Assembly: GCF_003606385.1 (NCBI RefSeq)
Contig: NZ_CP032514.1
Coordinates: forward strand, 2,356,001 to 2,420,000
Origin: Actinomyces lilanjuaniae
GTDB taxonomy: Bacteria > Actinomycetota > Actinomycetes > Actinomycetales > Actinomycetaceae
DNA: 64,000 bases
Reading direction: 5' to 3'
Below are positions 8,466 to 17,706 of the stretch, piece after piece (positions within the stretch are counted from its first letter, which is position 1; each line of letters opens with the position of its first letter). The translations under genes were made by a program, and so were the position numbers. The notes beneath the pieces are model-generated. The model searched no databases. It was not told where the DNA came from and worked only from the letters and a program-made list of their open reading frames with translations.

Positions 8466-9097
8466 CAGTGGCTGACCTCTCGAATAGTGTTGTCGGACTC
8501 TTCATACAGGGTTTGGGTGGCGGGGCAGCGCCACAGGACGGTGTCCCGGGAGGGGACCCCGCCGGGAAGGTCAGCAGGATCCACGCGCTCCAGCGGCTGA
8601 CCGGCACGTCCCACCCAACCGACCCGGCGGGCAGGCACGCCGGCCACGAGGGCGTGGGCCGGGACGTCCCTGGTCACGACAGCGCCTGCGGCCACAGTGG
8701 CCCAGGCACCGACACGCACCGGGGCCACACACACAGCACGCGCACCGATGGAGGCCCCCTCCTCCACGGTAACCCCCACAGGCTCCCAGTCGCTGGCCGA
8801 CTTCACCGACCCGTCCGGGTTGACCGCCCGTGGGAAGTGGTCGTTGGTCAGCGTCACGGCGGGGCCGATGAAGACGCCGTCGGCAAGGACGGCGGGCTCG
8901 TAGACAAGGGCGTAGTTCTGGACCTTGCAGTGGGCACCCATGGTCACGCCCTCGCCGATGTAGGCCCCGCGCCCCACGACGCAGCCCGCACCGAGGACGG
9001 CGTTCTCGCGGACCTGGGCCAGGTGCCAGATGCTTGAGCCCTCACCGATCGTCGCCTCCTCGGAGACGTCGGCGGAGGGGGCGATACGTGTTGCCAC
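8465..9097 (-). CDS. left-handed beta-helix acetyltransferase (WbpD-like)
   Basis: A GTG at 9097 preceded by AAGGAG with five-base spacing is the best start (210 residues). The open frame continues to 9193, but the extension looks non-coding. Hexapeptide repeats typical of the left-handed beta helix run through about residues 5-165, including IGEGSSIWHLAQV, TLTNDHFPR and GAGAVVTRDVP-like turns. WbpD-type enzymes use acetyl-CoA to acetylate the 3-amino group of UDP-GlcNAc3NA. It is first of the three-gene operon with the aminotransferase and oxidoreductase. Confidence 0.85.
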   Translation of the reverse strand: MATRIAPSADVSEEATIGEGSSIWHLAQVRENAVLGAGCVVGRGAYIGEGVTMGAHCKVQNYALVYEPAVLADGVFIGPAVTLTNDHFPRAVNPDGSVKSASDWEPVGVTVEEGASIGARAVCVAPVRVGAWATVAAGAVVTRDVPAHALVAGVPARRVGWVGRAGQPLERVDPADLPGGVPSRDTVLWRCPATQTLYEESDNTIREVSH

Positions 9098-9252
9098 GGC
9101 GGCTCCTTGCTGAGACGGCAGCCCGGAGGCTGCAGGTACTGTCCGGACCGCCCGCACGGCGCAGGTACCGTCGACCGGGTGGCCGGTGCCCATCTAAGCA
9201 TGTCCAGGCCGGATCGTCATAGGCGTAGGCACGAGCATGCAAGAATGCAGCA

Positions 9253-9981
9253 GTGAGCCCCTACGACACCGCCAGCCGGACCGCACCGGCCCAGGACCTT
9301 CCTGAGGCCGCCCCGGTCACCGACGCCTGGCTCGTCATCCCCCTGTTCAACGAGGCCCCGGTCGTGCGCGAGGTCGTCACCCAGGCACGCAGCGTGTTCC
9401 CCCTCGTGGTAGTCGTGGACGACGGCTCGGCAGACGCCTCGGCAGACGAGGCCGAGGCCGCAGGGGCCGTAGTCATACGCCACCCCATCAACCTGGGCCA
9501 GGGCGCAGCGCTCCAGACGGGCTTCAGCTACCTGCTGGAGCGCACCGACGCCACCTACGCGGTGACCTTCGACGCCGACGGCCAGCACTGCGTGACCGAC
9601 GCGGCCGCGATGGTCCGCGCCGCCCGGGAGGAGGACCTCGCCGTCGTCCTGGGCTCACGGTTCCTGGCGGGAGCCTCCTCGGTGGGCCTGGTGCGGCGGC
9701 TCATCCTGCGTACTGCGGCGCTGGTCGGCTCCCGGACCTCGGGGATGCGCCTGACCGACGCCCACAACGGGCTGCGGGTCCTGCGCCGCGACGCCCTGGC
9801 CCGCATTGACCTCACTCAGAACCGCATGGCCCACGCCAGCCAGATCGTGCGCCAGATCGGCACCATGTCGCTGCCGTGGCGGGAGTTCCCCGTCACCATC
9901 ACCTACACAGAGTACTCCCGGGCCAAGGGCCAGTCCCTGTGGAACTCCGTCAACATCCTCGTCGACCTGCTCTTCTCCTGA
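9253..9981 (+). CDS. glycosyltransferase family 2 (dolichol-phosphate mannosyltransferase-like)
   Basis: This 242-residue single-domain GT-A enzyme begins at GTG 9253. It has VIPLFNEAPVVREVV at the N-terminus, VVDDGSADAS for nucleotide binding, and the DxD motif in TFDADGQH. No C-terminal membrane helices follow, so it resembles the DPM1/YkcC group that charges polyprenyl phosphate with a sugar. It is followed after 29 bases by a DUF2304-type membrane protein, a common pairing in actinobacterial polysaccharide loci. Confidence 0.88.
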   Translation: MSPYDTASRTAPAQDLPEAAPVTDAWLVIPLFNEAPVVREVVTQARSVFPLVVVVDDGSADASADEAEAAGAVVIRHPINLGQGAALQTGFSYLLERTDATYAVTFDADGQHCVTDAAAMVRAAREEDLAVVLGSRFLAGASSVGLVRRLILRTAALVGSRTSGMRLTDAHNGLRVLRRDALARIDLTQNRMAHASQIVRQIGTMSLPWREFPVTITYTEYSRAKGQSLWNSVNILVDLLFS

Positions 9982-10010
9982 GCGCCTGACCCTGCAGAGG
10001 ACGCGGCACC

Positions 10011-10421
10011 GTGAACCCCCAGATCATTATCCAGTCCCTTCTCATCCTGGCTGTGGCAGCCGTCGGCTGGATGATGCTGCGCACCCCCGGCGGCGCCAGG
10101 AACCAGGCCGCCCGCCGCCTGGTCACACTCGCCTTCGTGCTGTTCGCCGTCGCAGCGATCGTCACTCCCTCCCTCATGACCCGGGTCGCGAACATGGTGG
10201 GGGTCGGGCGTGGCACCGACCTGCTCCTGTACGCCCTGGTCGTGGCCTTTCTCGCCCAGGTCCTGTCAGCCTTCAGGCGCAACGCAGCCAGAGAGAGGCA
10301 GATCACCCGACTGGCGCGCCGGATCGCGCTGGACCAGGCGCCGCAGCCACCAGGCACCACCTCGATCAGCCCCGGGGTCGACCCCGGGGCGGCACCGAGG
10401 AGCCCGACCCACGACACCTGA
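10011..10421 (+). CDS. DUF2304-type small membrane protein
   Basis: The 136-residue protein starts at GTG 10011 and has three hydrophobic segments (about residues 4-21, 38-58 and 68-86). A basic cytoplasmic stretch and a disordered Pro/Ser/Thr-rich tail follow. Size, topology and position directly after a DPM1-like GT2 gene match DUF2304 proteins, which recur beside such transferases. No catalytic residues are evident; a role as membrane partner of the transferase is inference. Confidence 0.7.
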   Translation: MNPQIIIQSLLILAVAAVGWMMLRTPGGARNQAARRLVTLAFVLFAVAAIVTPSLMTRVANMVGVGRGTDLLLYALVVAFLAQVLSAFRRNAARERQITRLARRIALDQAPQPPGTTSISPGVDPGAAPRSPTHDT

Positions 10422-10442
10422 GGCGCCGCCGAGGTAGCGAGG

Positions 10443-11461
10443 CTAGCGCCGCCGCCTCCCCTGCCTCGCGACTATCTCCTCACGTAGGCGCAGGCCACCA
10501 GTAACGGCCCATCTCACCGGCGCCTGCCAGGGGGCTGTGTACTGCCCAGCCATGTAGCGGCGAGCCGACGCGTGGTGGGCGCGGATCATGCGCTCGGGCC
10601 GGGACCTCCAGCTCGCGCCCTGCTCATGGACCACCTCGCAGTCCAGCACCTGAAGGTTGACCCACCCGGCCGCGCTCACACGCCGCCCGAGGTCGACGTC
10701 CTCAAAGAACATGAAGTAGCTCTCGTCAAAGCCGCCCAGACGTTGCCATGCCGCAGCAGGAAGCAGCAGGCAGGCACCGGAGAGCCAGCCCACCTCCCTC
10801 ACCATGAGCGCCGACCTGCCGCCCGGAGCAGCGCTCTTGTCGGCCTCGGTGCCCTCAGACCAACCGCTCACCCCGGTCCTGGGCTCAGCCTGGCTATGCG
10901 GCTGGCTATGCGGCTGGCTATGCGGCTGGCTGTGGTAGGCCGCGGAGAACGGGTTGGAGGGCCAGAGCCTGCTCAGGAGGGCGTGCCCCGCACCCCCTAC
11001 CAGCGAGGGCAGCGCCCGTCCCGAGGGGTAGACGGTGCCGTCAGGGTTGAGTATCCGCGGCCCCAGGCACCCGGCACGGGGGCTGGCCAGGCTGGCGTCC
11101 ACCAAGGCGTCCAGGCTGCCCGGCTGCCAGACCAGGTCCGGGTTGGCCACCACGATCCAGTCCTCGGTCAGGTCAGCAGCCGCGAGGTTCGCCCCGCCCC
11201 CATAGCCCCGGTTGGTCCCGTCCCCACTACCCGCGCCCCGTGCGCCCTGGCAGCAGCCTCGACGACGTCGTGGTCCTCGCCGTTGTCGGCGATAACGGTC
11301 CTCACCTCCCGCCTGGTCGCGGTCCGCAGGGAGGTGAGGAAGCGGTCCAGCTCCTCCCCGGGGTTGTAGGCGACCGTGACGACACGGACCGTCCCACCAC
11401 CCGGCGCGGTGGCGGGGTCGTCGGACGCAGCGGGCTGAGGGACAGTTTCAGGTACGGTCAC
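10443..11461 (-). pseudogene. GT2 glycosyltransferase (rhamnosyltransferase-like), one frameshift
   Basis: The gene begins at ATG 11461 (VRVVTVAYNPGEELDRFL) and ends at 10443, but the frame breaks near residue 82. Upstream sequence reads GARVVGTG and then runs out of frame; the other frame continues with NRGYGGGANLAAADL, VANPDLVW, FDESYFMFFEDVDLGRR and CEVVHEQGASW, the WbbL/rhamnosyltransferase pattern. Adding one G:C to the run at 11217-11219 restores a single 339-residue protein (1019 + 1 bases is divisible by 3). Residues about 170-185 contain a tandem SQPH repeat. It is convergent with the DUF2304 gene and divergent from the first LCP gene. Confidence 0.8.
10891..10926. repeat. 12-bp tandem repeat inside the GT2 gene
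   Basis: Three exact copies of tggctatgcggc lie end to end, followed by a degenerate fourth copy. On the minus strand they encode repeated Ser-Gln-Pro-His in the glycosyltransferase. The period is a multiple of three, so copy-number change would alter protein length without shifting the frame. Confidence 0.9.
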
Positions 11462-11579
11462 GACCAGGAGCCTAGCGTCACGGGAGCCGTGAGAGGAGTC
11501 ACTGAGGTCGGACGAAGATCATCGTCAGGATCCTCCCCCAGGAGGAGTAGGAGCCCGGGAGTCCACCTATGATCGCACT

Positions 11580-12896
11580 GTGCCCAAGGTCGCCCTGCCG
11601 CACGCGCGGCACTCGTCAAAGGACCTCGGCCGCCACCTGGCGCGCCGGGTCGCTCTGTGCGTCCTGGCAGTGGTCCTGTTCCTGGTCTCGGGAGTCGGCT
11701 TCGCCTGGCAGGACCTGCAGTCTCGAATCAACATCTTCGACGCGGACAGCATCCTGGGGCCTAACCGTCCCGGTGACGACCTCCCGGACAGTTATGAGGG
11801 CCGGGCCGTCAACCTCCTGGTCCTGGGGTCGGACACGCGCTCCGGCGACAACAACGTCGACAACTCCCAGGGCAGTGAGGACGTGGCTGTCGCCCGCTCG
11901 GACACGGCGATGGTCATGCACATCTCCGCCGACCGCAGCCGTATTGACGTCGTGTCCATCCCCCGCGACACCCTGGTGGACATCCCCTCCTGCACCACCC
12001 TGGACGGCGAGACCACGCAGGCCGTCACCAACGGGCAGTTCAACTCCGCCTTCGCCAACGGCGCCGGCACCGGCACCGACCCCAGCTCGGTGGTCTCAGG
12101 GGCCGCCTGCGCCCAGAGGACCGTGGAGGACCTCACCGACATCCGCATCGACGACTTCGTCGTGGTGGACTTCGACGGCCTGTCCACCATGGTTGACGCC
12201 CTGGGAGGAGTCAACCTCTACGTCGAGGAGGAGATCTCCGACCCGGACTACACCGGCCTGGAGCTGACTCAGGGATGCCACACCCTGGACGGGGCCACGG
12301 CCCTGCAGTACTCGCGCGTGCGTCACGGTGTCGGGGACGGCTCCGACATCTCCCGCATCAGTCGTCAGCAGAACCTCATGAGCGCCATGGCGCGGGCAGC
12401 CCAGTCCAAGAACCTGCTCGGCGCCAACGAGCTCTACGACTTCGCCACCAGCGTCCTGGAGGCCCTGACAGTCTCCAAGGGCCTGAGCCTGGGGGCACTG
12501 GCAGGACTGGGCTCCAGCGTCCAGCAGGTCGGCATGGACAACATGAACTTCGTCGCAATGCCGACCGCAGAGGCCCCCTGGGACGCCAACCGCGTGGTCC
12601 CCACCGACGAGGCCGACGACGTCTGGGAGGCGCTGCGCAACGACCAGCCGGTGCCCGATGGCTCCGAGGGCTCTGACGGCACCACAGGTGGCGATAGCGC
12701 CACGCCCTCGGCCACCGCCTCACCGGACACTGGCAGCACGGACGGCCCCCAGACGGAAGAGGGCACCGACGGACACGACGCTGCGGACGCCGACACGCCC
12801 ACCCAGGCTGCCACACCGACGCAGGACCCCCAGGCACAGGCCTCGCAGTCAGCACAGGCTGCGGCAGTCGCCTCCGCCGCACAGCAGTGCGAATAG
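11580..12896 (+). CDS. LytR-CpsA-Psr (LCP) family protein, first of two
   Basis: LCP enzymes transfer undecaprenyl-diphosphate-linked glycopolymers onto peptidoglycan outside the membrane. This 438-residue protein starts at GTG 11580. It has a basic N-terminus, one TM helix (about 24-44), and an extracellular LCP domain with LLVLGSDTRSGD, RSDTAMVMHIS, VSIPRDTLVDIP and LTQGCHTLDGATALQYSRVRH, which carry the conserved phosphate-binding arginines. A long Ser/Thr/Ala/Gln-rich tail (about 360-438) ends in a cysteine. The next LCP gene starts 15 bases downstream, so they form an operon. The neighbouring glycosyltransferase genes suggest the polymer being attached. Confidence 0.92.
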   Translation: MPKVALPHARHSSKDLGRHLARRVALCVLAVVLFLVSGVGFAWQDLQSRINIFDADSILGPNRPGDDLPDSYEGRAVNLLVLGSDTRSGDNNVDNSQGSEDVAVARSDTAMVMHISADRSRIDVVSIPRDTLVDIPSCTTLDGETTQAVTNGQFNSAFANGAGTGTDPSSVVSGAACAQRTVEDLTDIRIDDFVVVDFDGLSTMVDALGGVNLYVEEEISDPDYTGLELTQGCHTLDGATALQYSRVRHGVGDGSDISRISRQQNLMSAMARAAQSKNLLGANELYDFATSVLEALTVSKGLSLGALAGLGSSVQQVGMDNMNFVAMPTAEAPWDANRVVPTDEADDVWEALRNDQPVPDGSEGSDGTTGGDSATPSATASPDTGSTDGPQTEEGTDGHDAADADTPTQAATPTQDPQAQASQSAQAAAVASAAQQCE

Positions 12897-12911
12897 GGCA
12901 GGATCGACCGC

Positions 12912-14393
12912 GTGACTTCCAGCGACGACTCCCTGCCTCCGTCCATCGCTCCCGGCTCCGGGCAGCCCAGTCAGCCCCGTAGGCAGGTGCGGCCTGCAAG
13001 TACCCGTGGCGGCGGCGCCTCCTCACAGCCCCAGCCCGGCGCCTCCTCAGCCCGCTCCAGACGTCCTCACGGGCAGGAGGCAGGAAGCAGCCGCGCAGCA
13101 GCACAGGCACAGTCCCCTGCCGTCCAGCCCCCTGGCTCCGGGGAGCCCGAAGCAGGCAGCGCCCTGGGGCGTCAGCCTCGTCGCCCGCACCCGGCCCCTG
13201 GAGCCAGCGCGGGCTCTGCTACAAGCCGCAGCAGAGCCCGCGCTGGCTCCAGGGCTGTCCCGCTGAGCAGTGACGCCCCCAGCCAATCGACCCGCCCCGG
13301 CATAGCACCTGGACGCCGCCCTGCTGCCACCAGCGCCGCGTCCAGCGACCCGGGCACCCGGGTGATGCCAGCCAGCATGCCCACTGACGTCGCAGGTGAC
13401 GCACCCTACGAGGCTGGCCCGCCACAGGAAGGAGACACCACCAGGGGGAGACGTCACCATCCCCTGCGCTGGGTCGCGGCCGTCCTCGCTCTTCTCCTCG
13501 TCCTGGCGGGTGCCCGAGCGGCTTGGCTGTGGCACGGGGTCTCCTCCGGCCTGCAGAGAGTGGAGGCGCTCTCAGGTGCTGGTGACACCCCCGGCGAAAC
13601 CTGGCTCGTCGTCGGCTCGGACTCCCGGGCTGACGGCGCGGTCCAGGACGGCACCGAGGGAGCACGGGCCGACTCGATCATGCTGCTCCACAGGGCGGAC
13701 AACGGGCAGGCCAGCCTGACCACGCTCCCCCGCGACACCTACACCGAGATCCCCGGCTACGGCGGGAACAAGATCAACACCGCCTACGCCTTCGGTGGGC
13801 CTCAGCTGCTGGTGGAGACCGTCGAGTCTCTGTCCGGGCTAACCGTGGACCACTACGTCGAGGTCGGGATGGGAGGCGTCTCCCAGATGGTGGACGCGGT
13901 CGGCGGGGTCGAGGTGTGCATGGACTACGACGTCGACGACGCTGACTCCGGCCTGGTCTGGGACACCTCACAGGGGACCTGCCAGGAGGTGGACGGGGCC
14001 AAGGCCCTGGCCTACGCCCGGATGCGCAAGTCCGACCCCACCGGGGACATCGGGCGCGGCCTGCGTCAGCGTGCGGTTATCTCGGCAGTGGTGAGCAAGG
14101 CGGCCTCTGCCTCGACCCTGGTGAGCTTCTCACGACAGGACGCACTGGTGGACTCCGGGACACAGGTCCTCACGGTGGAGGAGGAGGCCGGGGTGGTCGA
14201 CCTGGGGCAGATGGTCCTCGCCTTCCGCTCTGCCTCAGGTGAGGAGATGACAGGTGCCCCGCCGATCGCAGACCTGGCCTACGCCCCTGGCGGCATCGGT
14301 GAGTCCGTGCTTCTCCAGGACACGACGGCGCCGGAGTTCTTCACAGCCCTGCGTGACGGCGAGTTGACCCCACACAGTTTTAACCAGTCGTGA
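12912..14393 (+). CDS. LytR-CpsA-Psr (LCP) family protein, second of two
   Basis: This 493-residue protein starts at GTG 12912. An unusually long Pro/Ser/Ala/Arg-rich cytoplasmic region (about 1-175) precedes a single TM helix (about 178-200). The LCP domain follows: TWLVVGSDSRADG, ADSIMLLHRAD, TTLPRDTYTEIPGYG, NKINTAYAFGG and the YARMRKSDPTGDIGRGLRQR segment, which carries conserved arginines. The coding region includes a perfect 25-bp inverted repeat at 13196-13254 within the disordered segment. Function is probably wall-polymer ligation, in partnership or redundancy with the upstream LCP protein. Confidence 0.92.
   Translation: MTSSDDSLPPSIAPGSGQPSQPRRQVRPASTRGGGASSQPQPGASSARSRRPHGQEAGSSRAAAQAQSPAVQPPGSGEPEAGSALGRQPRRPHPAPGASAGSATSRSRARAGSRAVPLSSDAPSQSTRPGIAPGRRPAATSAASSDPGTRVMPASMPTDVAGDAPYEAGPPQEGDTTRGRRHHPLRWVAAVLALLLVLAGARAAWLWHGVSSGLQRVEALSGAGDTPGETWLVVGSDSRADGAVQDGTEGARADSIMLLHRADNGQASLTTLPRDTYTEIPGYGGNKINTAYAFGGPQLLVETVESLSGLTVDHYVEVGMGGVSQMVDAVGGVEVCMDYDVDDADSGLVWDTSQGTCQEVDGAKALAYARMRKSDPTGDIGRGLRQRAVISAVVSKAASASTLVSFSRQDALVDSGTQVLTVEEEAGVVDLGQMVLAFRSASGEEMTGAPPIADLAYAPGGIGESVLLQDTTAPEFFTALRDGELTPHSFNQS
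13196..13254. repeat. perfect 25-bp inverted repeat inside the second LCP gene
   Basis: Arms 13196-13220 and 13230-13254 are exact reverse complements over 25 bases with a 9-base loop at 13221-13229. The repeat lies wholly within the coding sequence and encodes Ala/Ser/Arg-rich residues of the cytoplasmic disordered region (about residues 95-115). The transcript would fold into a very stable hairpin about 290 bases after the start codon. Confidence 0.95.
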
Positions 14394-14403
14394 CAACACG
14401 ACC

Positions 14404-14433
14404 GTCGGCCCGGAGCTGTCGCTCCGGGCCGAC
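14404..14433. terminator. bidirectional terminator hairpin between LCP2 and galE
   Basis: A perfect 13-bp stem (gtcggcccggagc and its complement) with a 4-base loop lies 10 bases past the LCP stop and some 70 bases past the galE stop on the opposite strand. It has no clear T tract, as is common in high-GC actinobacteria. Confidence 0.75.
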
Positions 14434-14504
14434 GTAGACGGCCTTACCTAGCGGCGCGCGCCCAGGAAGAGAGCCAGCAGGCGGGTCGGGTCAGGCCCAG
14501 AAGG

Positions 14505-15494
14505 TCAGGAGAAGTGGGGGCGGTCCGGGTCCGCCTGCCAGGCAGCGAAGGCCGAGGCGACGATGTCGTCAAGGTCGTGCTCAGCCCGCCAGCCAAGCAT
14601 CGCCCTGATGCGCTCAGGGTTGCCGATGAGCTGGGGCGGGTCGCCTGCTCGGCGTTCCAGCTCCTCGGGAACGATATTCAGGCCCGTGGCAGCAATGACC
14701 CGACTCACCACCTCACGCACGGAGGACCCCTGGCCCGTCCCGACGTTAAAGACGTGCTCGGTCATCTCCTTGCCAGTGACCATAGTGTCCAGCGCGGCGA
14801 CGTGGGCGACAGCAAGGTCCTGCACGTGGATGTAGTCGCGGATGCACGTGCCGTCAGGGGTGGGGTAGTCGGTGCCGAAGATCTTAGGGGCCTCCCCCTT
14901 GGCGAGCCGCTCCAGCACCATGGGAATAAGGTTGAGAGTCGCCATGTCCCCCAGGTCCTCCCATCCCGCACCAGCCACGTTGAAGTAGCGCAGGCCTACC
15001 CAGCGCAGCCCCCAGGCCCGCTGGGCGTCAGCCAGCATCCACTCCCCGATAAGCTTGGTCTCACCGTAAGGGTTGATGGGACGGCACTCGGTCTCCTCGA
15101 GCACGACCTCCACCGGAGGCATCCCGTAGACCGCCGCCGAGGAGGAGAAGATCATCTGCCTCACGCCCGAGCGCTCCATAGCGACCAGCATGTTGGCCAG
15201 GCCACCGACGTTCTGCTGGTAGTACCAGGCAGGGCGCTGTACCGACTCCCCAACCTGCTTGCGAGCGGCAAAGTGGACGACGGCGGTCACTGCCCGGGAG
15301 GCCATGAGGTCAGTCAGCGCATCCTCAGCCTCACCGTCGGCGACGTCCAGAGTGACCAGAGACGCCCCCTCCACCCGCGACGCCGCCCCGTAGGAGAGGT
15401 CGTCCACGACGACGACGTCCTCACCACGCTCAAGAAGAAGTCGGACGACATGGGCACCGATGTACCCGGCACCACCGGCAACAAGAATGCTCAT
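14505..15494 (-). CDS. galE: UDP-glucose 4-epimerase
   Basis: This 329-residue extended short-chain dehydrogenase interconverts UDP-glucose and UDP-galactose. It shows the NAD-binding GGAGYIGAHV motif at residues 7-16, DDLSYG, HFAARKQVGESV, SSSAAVYG and the catalytic Tyr143/Lys147 in NPYGETK. Length and motifs are typical of bacterial GalE. It sits among polysaccharide genes and probably supplies a galactose donor. It is transcribed alone toward the shared terminator at 14404-14433. Confidence 0.95.
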   Translation of the reverse strand: MSILVAGGAGYIGAHVVRLLLERGEDVVVVDDLSYGAASRVEGASLVTLDVADGEAEDALTDLMASRAVTAVVHFAARKQVGESVQRPAWYYQQNVGGLANMLVAMERSGVRQMIFSSSAAVYGMPPVEVVLEETECRPINPYGETKLIGEWMLADAQRAWGLRWVGLRYFNVAGAGWEDLGDMATLNLIPMVLERLAKGEAPKIFGTDYPTPDGTCIRDYIHVQDLAVAHVAALDTMVTGKEMTEHVFNVGTGQGSSVREVVSRVIAATGLNIVPEELERRAGDPPQLIGNPERIRAMLGWRAEHDLDDIVASAFAAWQADPDRPHFS

Positions 15495-15538
15495 ACCAGC
15501 ATGTTACACAGCGATCCCCGGAAAACGGTAAACCCCCG

Positions 15539-16186
15539 TCAGCGGGACGGGCTGGGCTCCCGCAGGGAGGCGCCCTTGGCCCGGGCCTCGCGCCTCATGC
15601 GCTCCTGGTAGTCCCGCATCGCCGCGCGCAGGCGCAGGGCCTGCGGCCCCTCGCCGGCTCCCAGGATCCGGGCCGCGAGCAGCCCGGCGTTGCGGGCTCC
15701 ACCCACCGACACGGTGGCCACCGGCACACCAGCGGGCATCTGGACGATCGACAGCAGTGAGTCCAGGCCGTCCAGGTGCCGGAGCGGAACCGGCACGCCG
15801 ATGACCGGCAGCTCGGTGACGGCCGCCAGCATTCCTGGAAGATGAGCCGCTCCCCCGGCCCCGGCAATGATGACCCTCAGCCCGCGTCCTGCGGCGTCCT
15901 GACCGTAGCCGAGCATATCGACGGGCATCCGGTGGGCGGAGACGACGTCGGCCTCGTAGGGGACACCCAGCTCGTCAAGAGCCTCTGCGGCAGCGCTCAT
16001 GACCGGCCAGTCGGAGTCCGAGCCCATGACGACACCAACCAGTGGCGCCCCAGCGGCCGGACCAGCCGCTGACGCCTGCCCCCCGGCCGACGTCCCTGGC
16101 GCCTCCCTCTGCGAGCCACCCGCCGGGCCGTCCTGCGACCCACCCGTGTGCTGCGCCTGCGCAGCCTGTGCTGTCGTGCCTGTCAT
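15539..16186 (-). CDS. purE: N5-carboxyaminoimidazole ribonucleotide mutase
   Basis: PurE moves the carboxyl group of N5-CAIR to C4, giving CAIR in purine synthesis. ATG 16186 follows GGAGGGAAGGCCG and is preferred over the upstream frame extension. The catalytic core begins at about residue 49 with [14 protein letters not shown], then [21 protein letters not shown] and [20 protein letters not shown]. About 48 residues of Thr/Gln/Gly-rich sequence precede the core, which is longer than usual. It lies 116 bases downstream of purK. Confidence 0.95.
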   Translation of the reverse strand: MTGTTAQAAQAQHTGGSQDGPAGGSQREAPGTSAGGQASAAGPAAGAPLVGVVMGSDSDWPVMSAAAEALDELGVPYEADVVSAHRMPVDMLGYGQDAAGRGLRVIIAGAGGAAHLPGMLAAVTELPVIGVPVPLRHLDGLDSLLSIVQMPAGVPVATVSVGGARNAGLLAARILGAGEGPQALRLRAAMRDYQERMRREARAKGASLREPSPSR

Positions 16187-16302
16187 CGGCCTTCCCTCCT
16201 CACACTCCAGGCCCCACACTACAAGCCGCATCGGGTCGCAGCACCCGGTAGCAGCCCCGGTCAGCCCTCGCTGTACTTCCCTGGGAGCCGTCCAGGAGAG
16301 GC

Positions 16303-17676
16303 TCAGCCCTCGCCACGCAGGACGGCGACGACCTCACGAGCCCGCTCCAAGGCGTCCTGCGGAGTCTCGGTCGGGGCCACCGTGAGGTTGACGTGCCCGA
16401 GCTTACGACCCGGTCGCCAGCTCTTTCCGTAGAGGTGGATGCGGGCACGAGGCTCCAGGGCCAGCGCCCGGGCCAGGGCGTCCTCTCCCGGAGGCTGAGG
16501 TCCCCCGAGGAGGTTGACCATGACAGTAGCCGCAGCCGTGAGCGCGGCAGACCCGAGGGGAAGGCCGAGCACGGCACGCAGGTGCTGGGCAAACTGGCTG
16601 GTCACGGCACCGTCCTGCGTCCAGTGTCCGGAGTTGTGAGGCCGTGTGGCCAGCTCGTTGACGTAGAGACGGGCAGGCCCGTCCGGCTCCTCCACGCAGA
16701 ACATCTCTACAGCAAGCACCCCGGTAACCTGGAACTCCTCCGCCACCGTACGCGCGATGCGTTGCGCCTCCTCGGCAGCAACGGGGTCCAGCCCAGGAGC
16801 GGGAGCCACGGCCTCCACACACATACCTGAGGCCTGGACGGTCTGAACCGCTGGCCAGGCCTCCACCTGCCCTCGGGGGCTGCGAGCGACCAGCACGGCC
16901 AGCTCCCGGGAGAACGGGACTGCCTGCTCCACCAGGAGGCTGGTGACCGCGCCTCCTCCCAGGCTGCCCCCGCCTCCGGTCGAGGACCCGGTGTCGCCAG
17001 CGGCTGCCGCGGCCACGGCTGTCAGCCAGTCACGGGCAGGCCCCTCATCCAGGGCTGCGGCGTCGTGGACCAGCAGCACACCGTGGCCGTCGTAGCCGCC
17101 ACGAGGAGTCTTGAGCACCACCGGCCACCCGTGGACCTCGGCGAAGGCACGTACGTCAGCAGCCATCGTGTCCGCTGTCACCCCAGCCGTCGACTCAGGC
17201 ACCGCCTCAGCCGCCGACGTCCCCGCACGGCGTACCGTCCCACCAGCCATGGCCCCGACCTCGGCCCAGGCTGGCTGCGGCAGCCCCGCCCTGGCCACGG
17301 CCTGACGCATCACACGTTTGTCCTGGGCTAGCAGGAGCGCCTGGGGCGAGGGCTGGACACTGAGCCCCTCGGACTGCAGAGACGTCAGGAGGGAGGTGTC
17401 CTGGTGCTCGTGCTCAAAGGTGAGGACATCGGCGGCCTGTCCCGCGCAGAAGCCACGGGCGCCCTCGGCCTCCTCGCCGTGGCGACCTGAGACGAGCCTG
17501 CGCAGCGCGGTCGCGTCATCGGCCGCACCAACCGGGGCGTCCACGGTAACCTGACCCGCAGAGCCCTCACCGGACTCGACCAGTACTCGCAGGTGGATAC
17601 CGAGGGCACTGGCCTCCTCCTGCATCATGCGGGCCAGCTGCCCGCCCCCGACAACAGCTACGACAGGTGTGGTCAC
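16303..17676 (-). CDS. purK: N5-carboxyaminoimidazole ribonucleotide synthase
   Basis: This ATP-grasp enzyme makes N5-CAIR from AIR, ATP and bicarbonate, the substrate for the adjacent PurE. Start GTG 17676 gives 457 residues. Motifs include [13 protein letters not shown] at the N-terminus, [24 protein letters not shown] in the ATP-grasp domain, [12 protein letters not shown] and [15 protein letters not shown] Gly/Ser-rich insertion (about 225-250) and another near 145-175 make it longer than the usual 350-390 residues. It is divergent from the mannosyltransferase gene with only about 30 bases between starts. Confidence 0.95.
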   Translation of the reverse strand: MTTPVVAVVGGGQLARMMQEEASALGIHLRVLVESGEGSAGQVTVDAPVGAADDATALRRLVSGRHGEEAEGARGFCAGQAADVLTFEHEHQDTSLLTSLQSEGLSVQPSPQALLLAQDKRVMRQAVARAGLPQPAWAEVGAMAGGTVRRAGTSAAEAVPESTAGVTADTMAADVRAFAEVHGWPVVLKTPRGGYDGHGVLLVHDAAALDEGPARDWLTAVAAAAAGDTGSSTGGGGSLGGGAVTSLLVEQAVPFSRELAVLVARSPRGQVEAWPAVQTVQASGMCVEAVAPAPGLDPVAAEEAQRIARTVAEEFQVTGVLAVEMFCVEEPDGPARLYVNELATRPHNSGHWTQDGAVTSQFAQHLRAVLGLPLGSAALTAAATVMVNLLGGPQPPGEDALARALALEPRARIHLYGKSWRPGRKLGHVNLTVAPTETPQDALERAREVVAVLRGEG

Positions 17677-17706
17677 GCCCCACAGGCTACCCGTAGGGTG
17701 TGCCTG

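Noticed and set aside
10891..10926. Possible CRISPR-like short repeats
   Set aside because: The copies are directly adjacent 12-base units without spacers and encode an in-frame peptide repeat.
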